DNA of 64,000 nt from Alphaproteobacteria bacterium (GTDB lineage: Bacteria > Bacteroidota > Bacteroidia > Bacteroidales > FEN-979): assembly GCA_009928665.1 (NCBI GenBank), contig SACF01000007.1, forward strand, positions 62,001-126,000. The letters are read 5' to 3'. Made by a program: the position numbers and the translations under genes. The notes beneath the pieces are model-generated. The model saw only the letters and a list, made by a program, of their open reading frames with translations. It was not told the DNA's origin and did no database searches. Below are positions 34,601 to 42,585 of the stretch, piece by piece. Positions within the stretch are counted from its first letter, which is position 1; each line of letters starts with the position of its first letter.

Positions 34601-35380
34601 GAAAAACTGGCTTCACTGGGGCAGTTGACTGCCGGGATCGCTCATGAGATCCAGAATCCCCTGAACTTTGTCAACAACTTTTCTGCACTTTCGGCAGAAC
34701 TTTCGGATGAACTTCTTGAATTCGTCAACGGGATCAAGGATATCCTTTCACCCGACAAATATGCCGATGCTGAAGAGATCATCGGGATGATCAAAGGCAA
34801 CGTAAAGAAAATCAACGAACATGGCAAACGTGCCGAAAGTATCGTCAAGGGGATGCTTCAGCATTCGAGGGGTAAAACCGGAGAATTTGAACAGGTTGAT
34901 ATCAACAATATGGTTGCGGAATATGCAAACCTTGCCTACCATGGAATGAGGGCAAAAGATAAAAGTTTCAATACCGCCATCAGGACACAGCTTGATCCGG
35001 AAGTCGGTAAAGCTTATATCATTCCGCAGGACCTTAGCAGGGTCATTCTCAACATTGTCAACAATGCCTGTTATGCCGTTGATGAAAAATCGAAAAAGCA
35101 GGTACCGGGTTATGCCCCCGAGGTTATGATCAGCACCCGCAGGATCAAGGATAAAATTGAAATAACGATCAGAGACAACGGAACCGGGATTCCTCCTGCC
35201 GTGATGGAAAAAATCTTCAATCCCTTCTTCACGACCAAGCCAACAGGAAAAGGCACCGGATTGGGATTATCAATGAGTTTTGACATTGTAAACCAGGTCC
35301 ACAAAGGGAAACTGGAAGTTAAATCACAAGAGGGCGCATTCACCGAATTCATTATTATCATTCCTGAAAAACAAACGTAA
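31646..35380 (+). CDS. two-component sensor histidine kinase with Reg_prop beta-propeller sensor
   Basis: 1244 residues. Signal peptide, then two-component-regulator propeller repeats over about residues 30-650, a Y_Y_Y-like domain (FEFSLPFYSPRGENLYQYFL) near 670-730, one transmembrane helix near 745-770, a coiled coil, a GAF-like region (about 815-955), and a histidine kinase. The phospho-acceptor is H1000 in AGIAHEIQNPLNFV; the ATPase part shows VILNIVNNACYAV, DNGTGIP and KGTGLGLSMS. Unlike classical Bacteroidota hybrid systems it lacks a receiver and an AraC domain, so it needs a separate response regulator. None is adjacent; the PP2C regulator at 20539 is one possible partner (inference). 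Confidence 0.9.
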   Translation: MNKLVTTLFLMLLPVYLISQTSHEQGFPFLKNYVPSEYRAHAQNFAIVSDRQDMLYFGNFAGILQFDGESWRLIPTTNTTKVSALAIDSSGTIYAGARGEIGFLKPDEYGAFHFCNLKTGSKNVLKPFSDVKQLFATREGVRFISQNTVFTVKKDGNIDSWAAPLEIMGGFYCSGTLYLQLKEEGLVALAGGTIKKFEGGNRLSGAIEIKAIMPYSNDAVLVVTGTQGLFLLRHDQLTEFRTASFSRLQQSLITCGIRLNDGTFALGTSTHGILILDQNGDILQFIDKRAGLRDNSIQALYASSSNVIWAALNNGIAMIQIPSQLTFFDEKSGLNGAVNHVIRFKNTLYVSTYQGLFYYDEQKFTFSPVNEIITACWCVVPYENCLLAATSQGIFSVENKKARLIQEGFALSIVSSTVDPATFYIGEMKGFFRLKNAGGRWTCERFEGPEEEINDLQVDGYGNIWGSTLSRGILKYTPGDKAPVFYNHEDGLPEDVGLSLNRINNHMSVATRKGVYIFNEKTKTFDSISLYKSTDPADDQWFSIIIPTPRGNLWVNDGEETNIRLLVRNKNQYQPLEKPFLPITDYVIWAIYPEDNGVTWLGGPDGLIRYNPVVTNDYMIPEATLLRKIAIQADSTIFAGSLVNQVKTLKSKIEIKYRYNSLRFEFSLPFYSPRGENLYQYFLEGFDETWSDWGTQSHKEYTNLAGGNYIFHVRAKNVYGNITPETTIVFRILKPWFGTVWAFIMYILVASFIIYLIVIIRNRQLLREKRVLEQRIADRTAEVVQQKEEIISQSQELANKNDELEKINTAVKSINAEINFENLIQSLLEKMRVIRSIDTSSALVFDKNINAYKFTASIGYELQELASTTLTFAQAENRYLKNTEEVFEDIFIKTDFSGYDESDVLNELKTPKSLLVMVIRVENRVEAFLLFANLSREQAFEPKDISFIKNSKEHIVSAFIRTRIMADLQQTLQNLKDTQDQLVQSEKLASLGQLTAGIAHEIQNPLNFVNNFSALSAELSDELLEFVNGIKDILSPDKYADAEEIIGMIKGNVKKINEHGKRAESIVKGMLQHSRGKTGEFEQVDINNMVAEYANLAYHGMRAKDKSFNTAIRTQLDPEVGKAYIIPQDLSRVILNIVNNACYAVDEKSKKQVPGYAPEVMISTRRIKDKIEITIRDNGTGIPPAVMEKIFNPFFTTKPTGKGTGLGLSMSFDIVNQVHKGKLEVKSQEGAFTEFIIIIPEKQT

Positions 35381-35394
35381 TCCGACTGTTGCCA

Positions 35395-36012
35395 ATGCTT
35401 AAAAGAATAATACAACTGGCTTTACTGTCTTGTCTGTTCCATGCGCCGGCTCCCGGTCAGACGATTTTCAAGTTCAACCAGTACGATATTATTTACAGCG
35501 GTGATTTCATGCCGGTGGTAACACTCTATGCCAGCTACCAGATCAATAAGACCTTTGGGGTCGCAAGTTATTTCTATGTAAACGGTTACGCTAAGAACAG
35601 CTGGGGAGAAGGTTTGATCGGCCCTCTGGTCACCCCTGTTCAAGGGATCACCATCGGTTTTCTCGGGGGCTACCAGACAAATGAAACGGAATTATGGCGG
35701 ATCTCGCCATTGTTGATCCTGTCGTATAATCAATGGTCTTTCTTTGGCGCATTCGAATTCGGAGGGAAAAGGTACCGTTGGGATTGCATGGGATTTTATT
35801 CCGTGAAAAGTTTTAAATTCGGCGCGGAATTCATCAGGTTCTATCAGATGTACACGGCTGGTCCAAGAGTTGAATTCACATTTTTCAAAAAACAGCCCAT
35901 TACTGTTTTTTATACTGCATTGTGGGATTGGACCTACGGTAAATATTCATCGATGTTTGGCATTTACACAATTTTCGGTCCATTTGGTAAACAGAAACCT
36001 TTGGATGACTGA
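35395..36012 (+). CDS. outer-membrane beta-barrel-like protein, unknown function
   Basis: 205 residues from ATG 35395 (an upstream TTG at 35389 is less likely). It has a signal peptide ending around APGQ and then alternating aromatic-rich strands with turns of the sort seen in small outer-membrane barrels (QYDIIYSGDF, FFGAFEFGGKRYRWD, AGPRVEFTFFKK). It lacks a recognisable family motif. It lies 14 bases after the sensor kinase, so it may be cotranscribed with it. Confidence 0.7.
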   Translation: MLKRIIQLALLSCLFHAPAPGQTIFKFNQYDIIYSGDFMPVVTLYASYQINKTFGVASYFYVNGYAKNSWGEGLIGPLVTPVQGITIGFLGGYQTNETELWRISPLLILSYNQWSFFGAFEFGGKRYRWDCMGFYSVKSFKFGAEFIRFYQMYTAGPRVEFTFFKKQPITVFYTALWDWTYGKYSSMFGIYTIFGPFGKQKPLDD

Positions 36013-36036
36013 CAAAAACCACAAATCATATTCACC

Positions 36037-36984
36037 ATGAAAGCACTGGTGTTCAATAAGGTCCCTGAAATACTGGAAGTCCCTGTTCCGGTTCCGGAGC
36101 ATGGGTCGGTACTGATCAAGGTCCTGTACTCTTCCATTTGCAATACCGACATCGAGATCATAAAAGGGTACATGGGATTCAAAGGAATTCTCGGTCATGA
36201 GTTTGTCGGGGAAGTCGTTACCTCCGAAAGCAGATTTTTCGGTCAACGCGTTGTCGGAGAAATAAACTGTTCCTGCGGTGAATGTTACCTGTGTCTGACC
36301 GGCAGAAAAACACATTGCCCTTACCGGAGTACCCTGGGAATCATGGATCACGACGGGGTTTTTGCTGAATACTGTGTACTTCCCGAGTCAAACCTGCACC
36401 TGGTTCCTGAGGATATTGATCCTGAGATCGCCGTGTTCACCGAACCGCTTGCAGCAGCAGTCGAAATCTTCGAGCAGATCCAGATCCGGCCTTCTCAGAA
36501 TGTTTTCATCTTTGGCGCCGGGAAGCTGGGCTTGCTCATTTCACAGGTTTTCAGGTTAAATGGATGTGAAACCATCACCTTTGATATCAGTGAGTCGAAA
36601 GTAAAAAAAGCCCGCTCTATGGGAATCCACGCGGCATTGGTTCAAACGCTATCTGAGTCCGATAAGGCCGAGATCTGTGTGGAATGTACCGGAAATGCCG
36701 ACGGAATTGATATCGCCCTGAAACATCTTTATCCCCGTGGTAAACTGATCCTGAAAACCACAGTCGAAAAATGTGAGAAAATCGACCTGAATCAAATCGT
36801 GATCAATGAATTCGAGATCATCGGATCCCGCTGCGGACTATTCGAGCCCGCCCTGAGTCTTCTCGGTCAGCGACTGGTCAACCCACAACCAATGATAACA
36901 AAGGTTTTCAGCTTCGAAGAGATCCTCAAAGCATTTGAATGCGCTGTAAAACCCGAAATCATTAAAGTAATCATCAAACATTGA
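36037..36984 (+). CDS. zinc-dependent medium-chain alcohol dehydrogenase
   Basis: 315 residues of the MDR superfamily. Catalytic zinc ligands are C35 (SSICNTD), H54 and E55 (GHEFVG); the structural zinc loop is NCSCGECYLCLTGRKTHC. The Rossmann motif is IFGAGKLGLL and the second NAD-loop acid lies in ITFDIS. It groups with sorbitol/threonine-type dehydrogenases; the substrate is not predictable. It follows the barrel protein by 24 bases on the same strand. No signal peptide, so cytosolic. Confidence 0.9.
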   Translation: MKALVFNKVPEILEVPVPVPEHGSVLIKVLYSSICNTDIEIIKGYMGFKGILGHEFVGEVVTSESRFFGQRVVGEINCSCGECYLCLTGRKTHCPYRSTLGIMDHDGVFAEYCVLPESNLHLVPEDIDPEIAVFTEPLAAAVEIFEQIQIRPSQNVFIFGAGKLGLLISQVFRLNGCETITFDISESKVKKARSMGIHAALVQTLSESDKAEICVECTGNADGIDIALKHLYPRGKLILKTTVEKCEKIDLNQIVINEFEIIGSRCGLFEPALSLLGQRLVNPQPMITKVFSFEEILKAFECAVKPEIIKVIIKH

Positions 36985-37052
36985 GAACACAGTGAATTTT
37001 AAAATCTGGAGGGTTTTGTTAAAAAAAACGACCGGATTTTAAAAATTTCTCT

Positions 37053-37060
37053 TAATTTCG
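37053..37060 (+). promoter_or_regulatory. possible -7 element for the lipoprotein gene
   Basis: TAATTTCG followed by CA, close to TAnnTTTG, 62 bases before ATG 37123. No convincing -33 element. Confidence 0.4.
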
Positions 37061-37122
37061 CATAGTTCATATAAAACAAGAAAAACTGGTTTCAGATTCA
37101 CCAAAAAATTTTCACTCCATTT

Positions 37123-37974
37123 ATGAAAGCAATCACAAAAATCAACACAGGGATCACGCTCGCGGCTTTTACACTTTTCCTTGTTCTTTCGGGATGCAAT
37201 GGTTCATCAACCAAGGATCAGCAGGCCAATGAGGCAGCAGCCGACACGATTCAAAAAGAGATAACACTAAGCCCTGAATCACAAAACCTCCTGTACAATT
37301 TCCCAACGCCGTTTGAGGTAACCATGATGCTTGAAAAAGCCAAGGCAGGCTTTATTTTCGATATTACCAACCCTCCTGCCGCCGCCAATAAATACACCAC
37401 CGAAAAAAGCAAGGCGCTGAATCTTGGAGTCTACAGCGCGGATCTCAGTTATTCAGCAACTTACAACCGTACCGACGAGACCAATAAATTCCTTGCAGCC
37501 ACCAACAAACTTGCCGATGAACTTGGTATTGCCGGGGTCTATGACCAGTCCCTGGTTGAAAGAGTGAAAAAGTTCAACAACAATAAAGATTCACTGGTCG
37601 CGATGATTACCAAGGTATTTGGCCAGACCAACGACTTCCTTTCCAAAAATAACCGGAATCAGGTTGCCGTACTGATTGCTGCCGGTGGTTTTGCCGAAGG
37701 TTTATACCTCGCCGCCACCCTTGCCGAAGTTGCAAAAGATAATACCAAAATAATGGCCGTCATTGCATCCCAAAAAGACAACCATGGCAAACTCCTTACC
37801 ATCCTCCAGGCGTATCAATCCGATACGGAGATGAAGCCCGTTGCTGATGAAATCGCAAAACTGGCTCCGATCTGGACCAACTACGGAATAGATTCCGGTA
37901 AGAAGATTTCACAACAAAATGTGATCTCCATCAGCGACCTTTCCGAAAGCGTAAGACTTTCCTTTGTTAAATAA
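37123..37974 (+). CDS. lipoprotein of unknown function
   Basis: 283 residues with a textbook lipobox LSGC (Cys25). The mature protein is mostly helical, beginning with an acidic linker, and has a LNLGVYSADLSYSATYNRT stretch and an ARLxE-like AAGGFAEGLYLAATLAEVAK stretch. I do not recognise a catalytic motif. It has its own possible promoter and is followed by a strong terminator, so it is probably monocistronic. Likely a Bacteroidota-specific periplasmic lipoprotein. Confidence 0.8.
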   Translation: MKAITKINTGITLAAFTLFLVLSGCNGSSTKDQQANEAAADTIQKEITLSPESQNLLYNFPTPFEVTMMLEKAKAGFIFDITNPPAAANKYTTEKSKALNLGVYSADLSYSATYNRTDETNKFLAATNKLADELGIAGVYDQSLVERVKKFNNNKDSLVAMITKVFGQTNDFLSKNNRNQVAVLIAAGGFAEGLYLAATLAEVAKDNTKIMAVIASQKDNHGKLLTILQAYQSDTEMKPVADEIAKLAPIWTNYGIDSGKKISQQNVISISDLSESVRLSFVK

Positions 37975-37994
37975 ATCCTGAAAACATTATTCTG

Positions 37995-38025
37995 AAAAAC
38001 CGTCCCGGCAGGACGGTTTTTTTTT
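37995..38025 (+). terminator. Rho-independent terminator
   Basis: ACCGTCC and GGACGGT pair over seven bases with a five-base loop (CGGCA), preceded by A residues and followed by nine T. It lies 21 bases after the lipoprotein stop. Confidence 0.85.
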
Positions 38026-38037
38026 GCCCATAATTCT

Positions 38038-38045
38038 TAAATTTG
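38038..38045 (+). promoter_or_regulatory. possible -7 element for the ABCG-type transporter
   Basis: TAAATTTG, an exact TAnnTTTG match directly after the terminator, 21 bases before ATG 38067. It supports that ATG over the in-frame TTG at 38043, which lies inside the element. No -33 match is visible. Confidence 0.4.
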
Positions 38046-38066
38046 GGTACAGAAAAACCCAACCCC

Positions 38067-41000
38067 ATGTCGGAACCCATCCTAATGGCACTGGTGCAAT
38101 TGTTTGCCATCGTTGCTGCCTCCGTTAACAAACAGATTTCCGAAAACTCACGAAAGATACTCGAATCATATCTTTCTCAACATCTTAACAATCAGGAATT
38201 AGAGGAATATTTAAAACTCTTCGACGAATTACTGATGTTTCATCTGCCCGAGCAACCGGAAATGGATCCCACGGATGTTTACGACAAGACCAGAGCCATT
38301 TGCAACCGTATTAAAAATAACCTGACCGCCCAGGACCGGATCATCGTCTTCATTAAATTCCTCGAATTTCTCACCGCGCTGACCCGGGAAAACGGCCCGC
38401 GTCCGGTTACTGATGATCAAAACCTGGACACCTACCTTACGATTTTCCGGACTGCCTTCACCTTCCCTGAACTGGAATTCAACGATGCGGTGGCGTTCAT
38501 CACCGACCCTGACGGGGGAAAAATCAATCCGGAACATTTACTTACCATTCGCGGGGAAATGACCACCCCGGAGCCCGCCGGGAAGTATATCTACCGGGAG
38601 CGCCTCGATGGGAGGATCCTTGTACTCTTCGTTCCTTCGGTCAGAACCCTCATCTGCCGGTACCTTGGTTCGGATGAGTTGTACCTGAACGGGCACATAA
38701 TCCAGCCCTACCGCTCTTTTGTCCTGACCAACGGCACCATCCTGAAAAACCTGAAAATCGCTCCGGTCTATTATGCTGATGTAGCTTCGCGGTTTTTCCA
38801 CGCATCCAGGAAAATCCAGATCGATTTTACCGCAAAAGAGATTTCATACCGGTTTAAAAAAAGCACCAACGGGATCCACCCATTCAGCCTCACCGCGACC
38901 TCCGGGGAGCTTATCGGAGTGATGGGCGGAAGCGGTGTCGGGAAATCGACCCTCCTGAATGTTCTTAACGGAAACCTGAAGCTCAACGACGGTCAAATCC
39001 TGATCAACGGTTATGATCTGGAAAAAGATCACGATGCATTGCAGGGGATGATCGGCTTTGTGCCCCAGGACGATCTCCTCATCGATGAACTGACCGTTTT
39101 TCAGAATCTTTACTACAACGCAAAACTCTGTTTCCGTGATTTCTCTGAAAAAAAGATAATCCGGGCAGTCATGCGGGTACTGATGGATATTGATCTCATC
39201 AGCATCCGGAATCTGACGGTCGGAGACCCTTTGAACAAATTCATCAGCGGGGGGCAACGAAAAAGGCTCAACATTGCATTGGAACTGATCCGGGAACCCG
39301 CCGTGCTTTTTGCCGATGAACCAACCAGCGGCCTCTCCTCAATGGATTCAGAGATGGTGATGTTGCTGCTTAAAGAACAAACCCTCAAGGGCCGGCTTGT
39401 CATCGTGAACATCCATCAGCCTTCTTCCGACATCTATAAATTGTTCGACAAGCTTCTGATCATGGATAAGGGCGGTTATCCCATCTACTACGGGAACCCC
39501 ATCGACGCCCTCACCTATTTCAAGCTGGCCGGCAATCATGTAAATCCTGATGAAAGTGAATGTCAGAGCTGCGGCTATGTCAACCCGGAACAACTGCTTC
39601 AGATTACGGAAGCAAAGATTGTCAATGAATATGGCCGTTTTACGGGTAACCGCAAAACCACTCCGAAAGAGTGGTACGAATCCTTTCGGAAAAATATTCA
39701 ACCTGCCCTGAAGCTAAAGGAAGAAAAAAAAGAGATTCCGAAAAGTCATTTCAAGATCCCTGGAAAAATAAAACAATTCAGGATTTTCAGCATCCGGAAC
39801 CTTCTGACAAAAATCACCAACCGACAGTACATGCTCATCAACCTGCTGGAAGCCCCTTTCCTTGCAGCCTTGCTGGCGTACCTCACGCGTTACAGCTTCG
39901 GGGAGCAATACATCTTTGGCGATAACCGGAACCTGGTTCCCTACCTCTTCATGAGCGTCGTCGTTTCCCTCTTCCTCGGAATGATGGTCAGTGCCGAGGA
40001 GATCATCCGCGACCGCCGGATCCTGAAGCGCGAAGCATTCCTGAACCTGAGCAGATTCAGTTACCTGAATTCGAAAATCATCCTGCTCTTTGCACTCTCA
40101 GCCATCCAGGCCTTCCTGTATGTCGTGGTGGGAAACTGGATCATGGGTATCCATGGAATGACCCTCTCCTATTGGCTCATCCTCTTTGCAACTTCTTGCT
40201 GCGCCAATCTTATCGGACTGAATATCTCCTCCGGACTGAATTCGGTAGTAGCCATCTATATCCTGATCCCCTTTATCATTGTTCCCCAGTTGCTCCTGAG
40301 CGGTACGGTGGTCCCATTTGACTACCTCAATCCTTCCATCGCTTCTCGGAAACATGTGCCTCTTGTGGGAAATATGATGACCTCTCGTTGGACCTTCGAA
40401 GCCCTTGCGGTTGAACAATTCAGGAATAACAAATATGAAAAGATTTTTTATCCCTTTGATAAGGAGATCTCAAGGTATTCCTACATAACAGCGTTGGAGA
40501 TTCCCACGCTAAAATCAGAACTGGATGTCTGTTTGCGAAACCTGATTAAAAAAGAGAATCCGGCGCAAACCGCGAACTACTTCAAAATACTGAAAACCGA
40601 AATTCCCGGATTGCTGAAGGAGTCGGGATACTCCGCCTTTCCGGCTTTCGACAGCCTGACCGAGAAACTGCTGACCGATGGGGCTGTACAGAATGCCAAG
40701 GCCTATCTGGATTCGCTGAGTTTGTTCTTCTCTTCGCAGATGCAGGTCGTTACTTCGAAGCGGGATGCGGCCTATGAAAAACTGGCAAAAAAAATGGGAG
40801 AAGAAGGTGTGTATGCCTTCAAACAAAAATATTATAATGAGAATCTTGCCGACCTGCTGCTCAATAAAACCGCTGAAAACAAGATCATCGAAGGAAAAGG
40901 GTTCCTCATCCGGAAGAAAGACCCCGTGTTCATGGATCCTGAAAGCAAATCAGGGCAGGCTCATTTTTACGCGCCGGTCAAAATCATTGACTCCCTGAAA

Positions 41001-41156
41001 ATCAATACCTTCTGGTTCAACTTTGCCGTGATTTGGCTGATGTCGGCCCTGTTATACCTGACACTGCTCCACGATACCTTAAGGAAAGCCATAGAATTTT
41101 CTTCCAGAATCCATTTCAGACTTCCCCGAATGATGACACGAAAAAGGAAGTCGTAG
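38067..41156 (+). CDS. ABCG-type ABC transporter with N-terminal helical domain
   Basis: About 1029 residues. Residues 1 to about 120 are helical, resembling a TerB/tellurite-type fold (LFAIVAASVNKQISENSRK). A beta-rich, FHA-like region follows (about 165-260), then an ABC domain: Walker A GGSGVGKST, signature ISGGQRKRL, Walker B VLFADEPTSGL, switch NIHQPSSDIY. The HQPS switch and GL-x-S pattern place it in the ABCG/eye-pigment-precursor branch. After a basic linker comes an ABC2 membrane domain (about 590-760) and a C-terminal helix. No partner genes follow. See the finding on its 3' end for a possible frameshift. Confidence 0.85.
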   Translation: MSEPILMALVQLFAIVAASVNKQISENSRKILESYLSQHLNNQELEEYLKLFDELLMFHLPEQPEMDPTDVYDKTRAICNRIKNNLTAQDRIIVFIKFLEFLTALTRENGPRPVTDDQNLDTYLTIFRTAFTFPELEFNDAVAFITDPDGGKINPEHLLTIRGEMTTPEPAGKYIYRERLDGRILVLFVPSVRTLICRYLGSDELYLNGHIIQPYRSFVLTNGTILKNLKIAPVYYADVASRFFHASRKIQIDFTAKEISYRFKKSTNGIHPFSLTATSGELIGVMGGSGVGKSTLLNVLNGNLKLNDGQILINGYDLEKDHDALQGMIGFVPQDDLLIDELTVFQNLYYNAKLCFRDFSEKKIIRAVMRVLMDIDLISIRNLTVGDPLNKFISGGQRKRLNIALELIREPAVLFADEPTSGLSSMDSEMVMLLLKEQTLKGRLVIVNIHQPSSDIYKLFDKLLIMDKGGYPIYYGNPIDALTYFKLAGNHVNPDESECQSCGYVNPEQLLQITEAKIVNEYGRFTGNRKTTPKEWYESFRKNIQPALKLKEEKKEIPKSHFKIPGKIKQFRIFSIRNLLTKITNRQYMLINLLEAPFLAALLAYLTRYSFGEQYIFGDNRNLVPYLFMSVVVSLFLGMMVSAEEIIRDRRILKREAFLNLSRFSYLNSKIILLFALSAIQAFLYVVVGNWIMGIHGMTLSYWLILFATSCCANLIGLNISSGLNSVVAIYILIPFIIVPQLLLSGTVVPFDYLNPSIASRKHVPLVGNMMTSRWTFEALAVEQFRNNKYEKIFYPFDKEISRYSYITALEIPTLKSELDVCLRNLIKKENPAQTANYFKILKTEIPGLLKESGYSAFPAFDSLTEKLLTDGAVQNAKAYLDSLSLFFSSQMQVVTSKRDAAYEKLAKKMGEEGVYAFKQKYYNENLADLLLNKTAENKIIEGKGFLIRKKDPVFMDPESKSGQAHFYAPVKIIDSLKINTFWFNFAVIWLMSALLYLTLLHDTLRKAIEFSSRIHFRLPRMMTRKRKS

Positions 41157-41262
41157 AAATCGAGGAACCAGAATTTCTATCGGATTCCCTGCCGGTTCCG
41201 GAACGGGTAAACAGGGCGAATGCTGAAATGCGATGTGTGTAAAAAAGTCGAAGAGGGCGCCG

Positions 41263-42585
41263 CTATAATTTCACGCTATCCTCGTCAATAAGCTCCCCGC
41301 TTAATAAAAACAACTCTGTTTCCGTAAGCTTTGCTTTGAACTGCGCTGTAACGAGCCGGGTTCTCGCATTCAGCAGATCCTCCTGTACCTCTCTGAGCTG
41401 CAACGAAGATATGGAACCGATCGCGTAGCTTGTTTTCGCGATTTCCATATTGCGGACGGCGAGGGCCAGGTTCACCTCCTCGAAACCGATCATTTCCATC
41501 TGGTTCTGATATTCATTGAAGATCCGTGTCAGGTAAGCGTCAAGCCTGTTTTCAACCTGTTCCCTTTGAATCTCCATCGATTCCATCGAAATAGCGGCGT
41601 TTTTATACTGTCTCTTCAGGTTGAGCCCGTCGAAAATGCGCATGTTCAGGGTCAAACCGACCAACGGTCCGAAATTCCGGTTGTATTGAATAAAATTGGC
41701 ATCAGTCTCCAACCGGTAATAGTTATAAGAGGCATTGAGGCCCAGGGTTGGCCATTGACTTGCACGGGCCGATTTTACTTCAGTCTCGGCCACCTGTTTA
41801 TTCAATATTGCCAGGATCAGATTCCGGTTCGACCGCTTCATGGCAAGATGGAGTGTATCATAATTCAACGGTTCCCGCACCGGGATGGAGTCGGTGACAT
41901 TAAACTTCGTATTAACATCCCGTGAAAGCAGATCGTTCAATGTGGTTTTCGAATTTTCGAAAAGTGTCTTCTGATTGGAAAGCCCTGCAATATCCGCGTT
42001 GAGTTCCACCCGGGCTTTCAGGTATTCCATCTCTGACCCGGTACCGGTCTCATACTGCATCCGCGCCAAATCAAGCCTGAACCGCGATATCTCTACCTGC
42101 TCATTCATTATTTGCAGAACCCTGCCCTGGCGGATAATTTCGTAATAGCCTGCAATGATCCTTGCAACCGTATTCTCGATGGTGATCCTGGCGCTTATTT
42201 CACTGCAGGCTTCCAGTTTCTTCAATTTATCGTAAGTAATAAACATTTTCAGCCCGTCGAAAAGCGTCCAGGTCAACCCCAGGCCGGCCGACAGTACATC
42301 GGTCTGCGCTTTGGGATTATCCAGTTCTGATCCGGTCACCACATCGACTTTTGCGTCGGTAAGACTTTTGGTATACCCCGCGTTAATATCGATGACCGGC
42401 AGCATTCCGGCTGCACCCGGCGTTGCATTGTTGTGCGCTTCCCGGAAGGTATTTTTCGAAATGTTAATATCAAAATTATGCACCAGTCCGATCGAAATGG
42501 CATCCCCGAGTGTAAGCACCTCCTGGCCGGATAATTTCCACGACAGGAGGAGGATGAGACAGGTTATGGCAAGGCACTTTTTCAT
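41263..42585 (-). CDS. TolC-family outer-membrane efflux protein
   Basis: 440 residues with a signal peptide (LLSWKLSGQ) and the TolC architecture of two long helical hairpin repeats (IGLVHNFDINISKNTFREA; AYLTRIFNEYQNQMEMIGFE) and outer-membrane strands. It forms the outer-membrane channel of the tripartite pump whose RND transporter overlaps its start by one base. Last gene of the efflux operon. Confidence 0.92.
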   Translation of the reverse strand: MKKCLAITCLILLLSWKLSGQEVLTLGDAISIGLVHNFDINISKNTFREAHNNATPGAAGMLPVIDINAGYTKSLTDAKVDVVTGSELDNPKAQTDVLSAGLGLTWTLFDGLKMFITYDKLKKLEACSEISARITIENTVARIIAGYYEIIRQGRVLQIMNEQVEISRFRLDLARMQYETGTGSEMEYLKARVELNADIAGLSNQKTLFENSKTTLNDLLSRDVNTKFNVTDSIPVREPLNYDTLHLAMKRSNRNLILAILNKQVAETEVKSARASQWPTLGLNASYNYYRLETDANFIQYNRNFGPLVGLTLNMRIFDGLNLKRQYKNAAISMESMEIQREQVENRLDAYLTRIFNEYQNQMEMIGFEEVNLALAVRNMEIAKTSYAIGSISSLQLREVQEDLLNARTRLVTAQFKAKLTETELFLLSGELIDEDSVKL

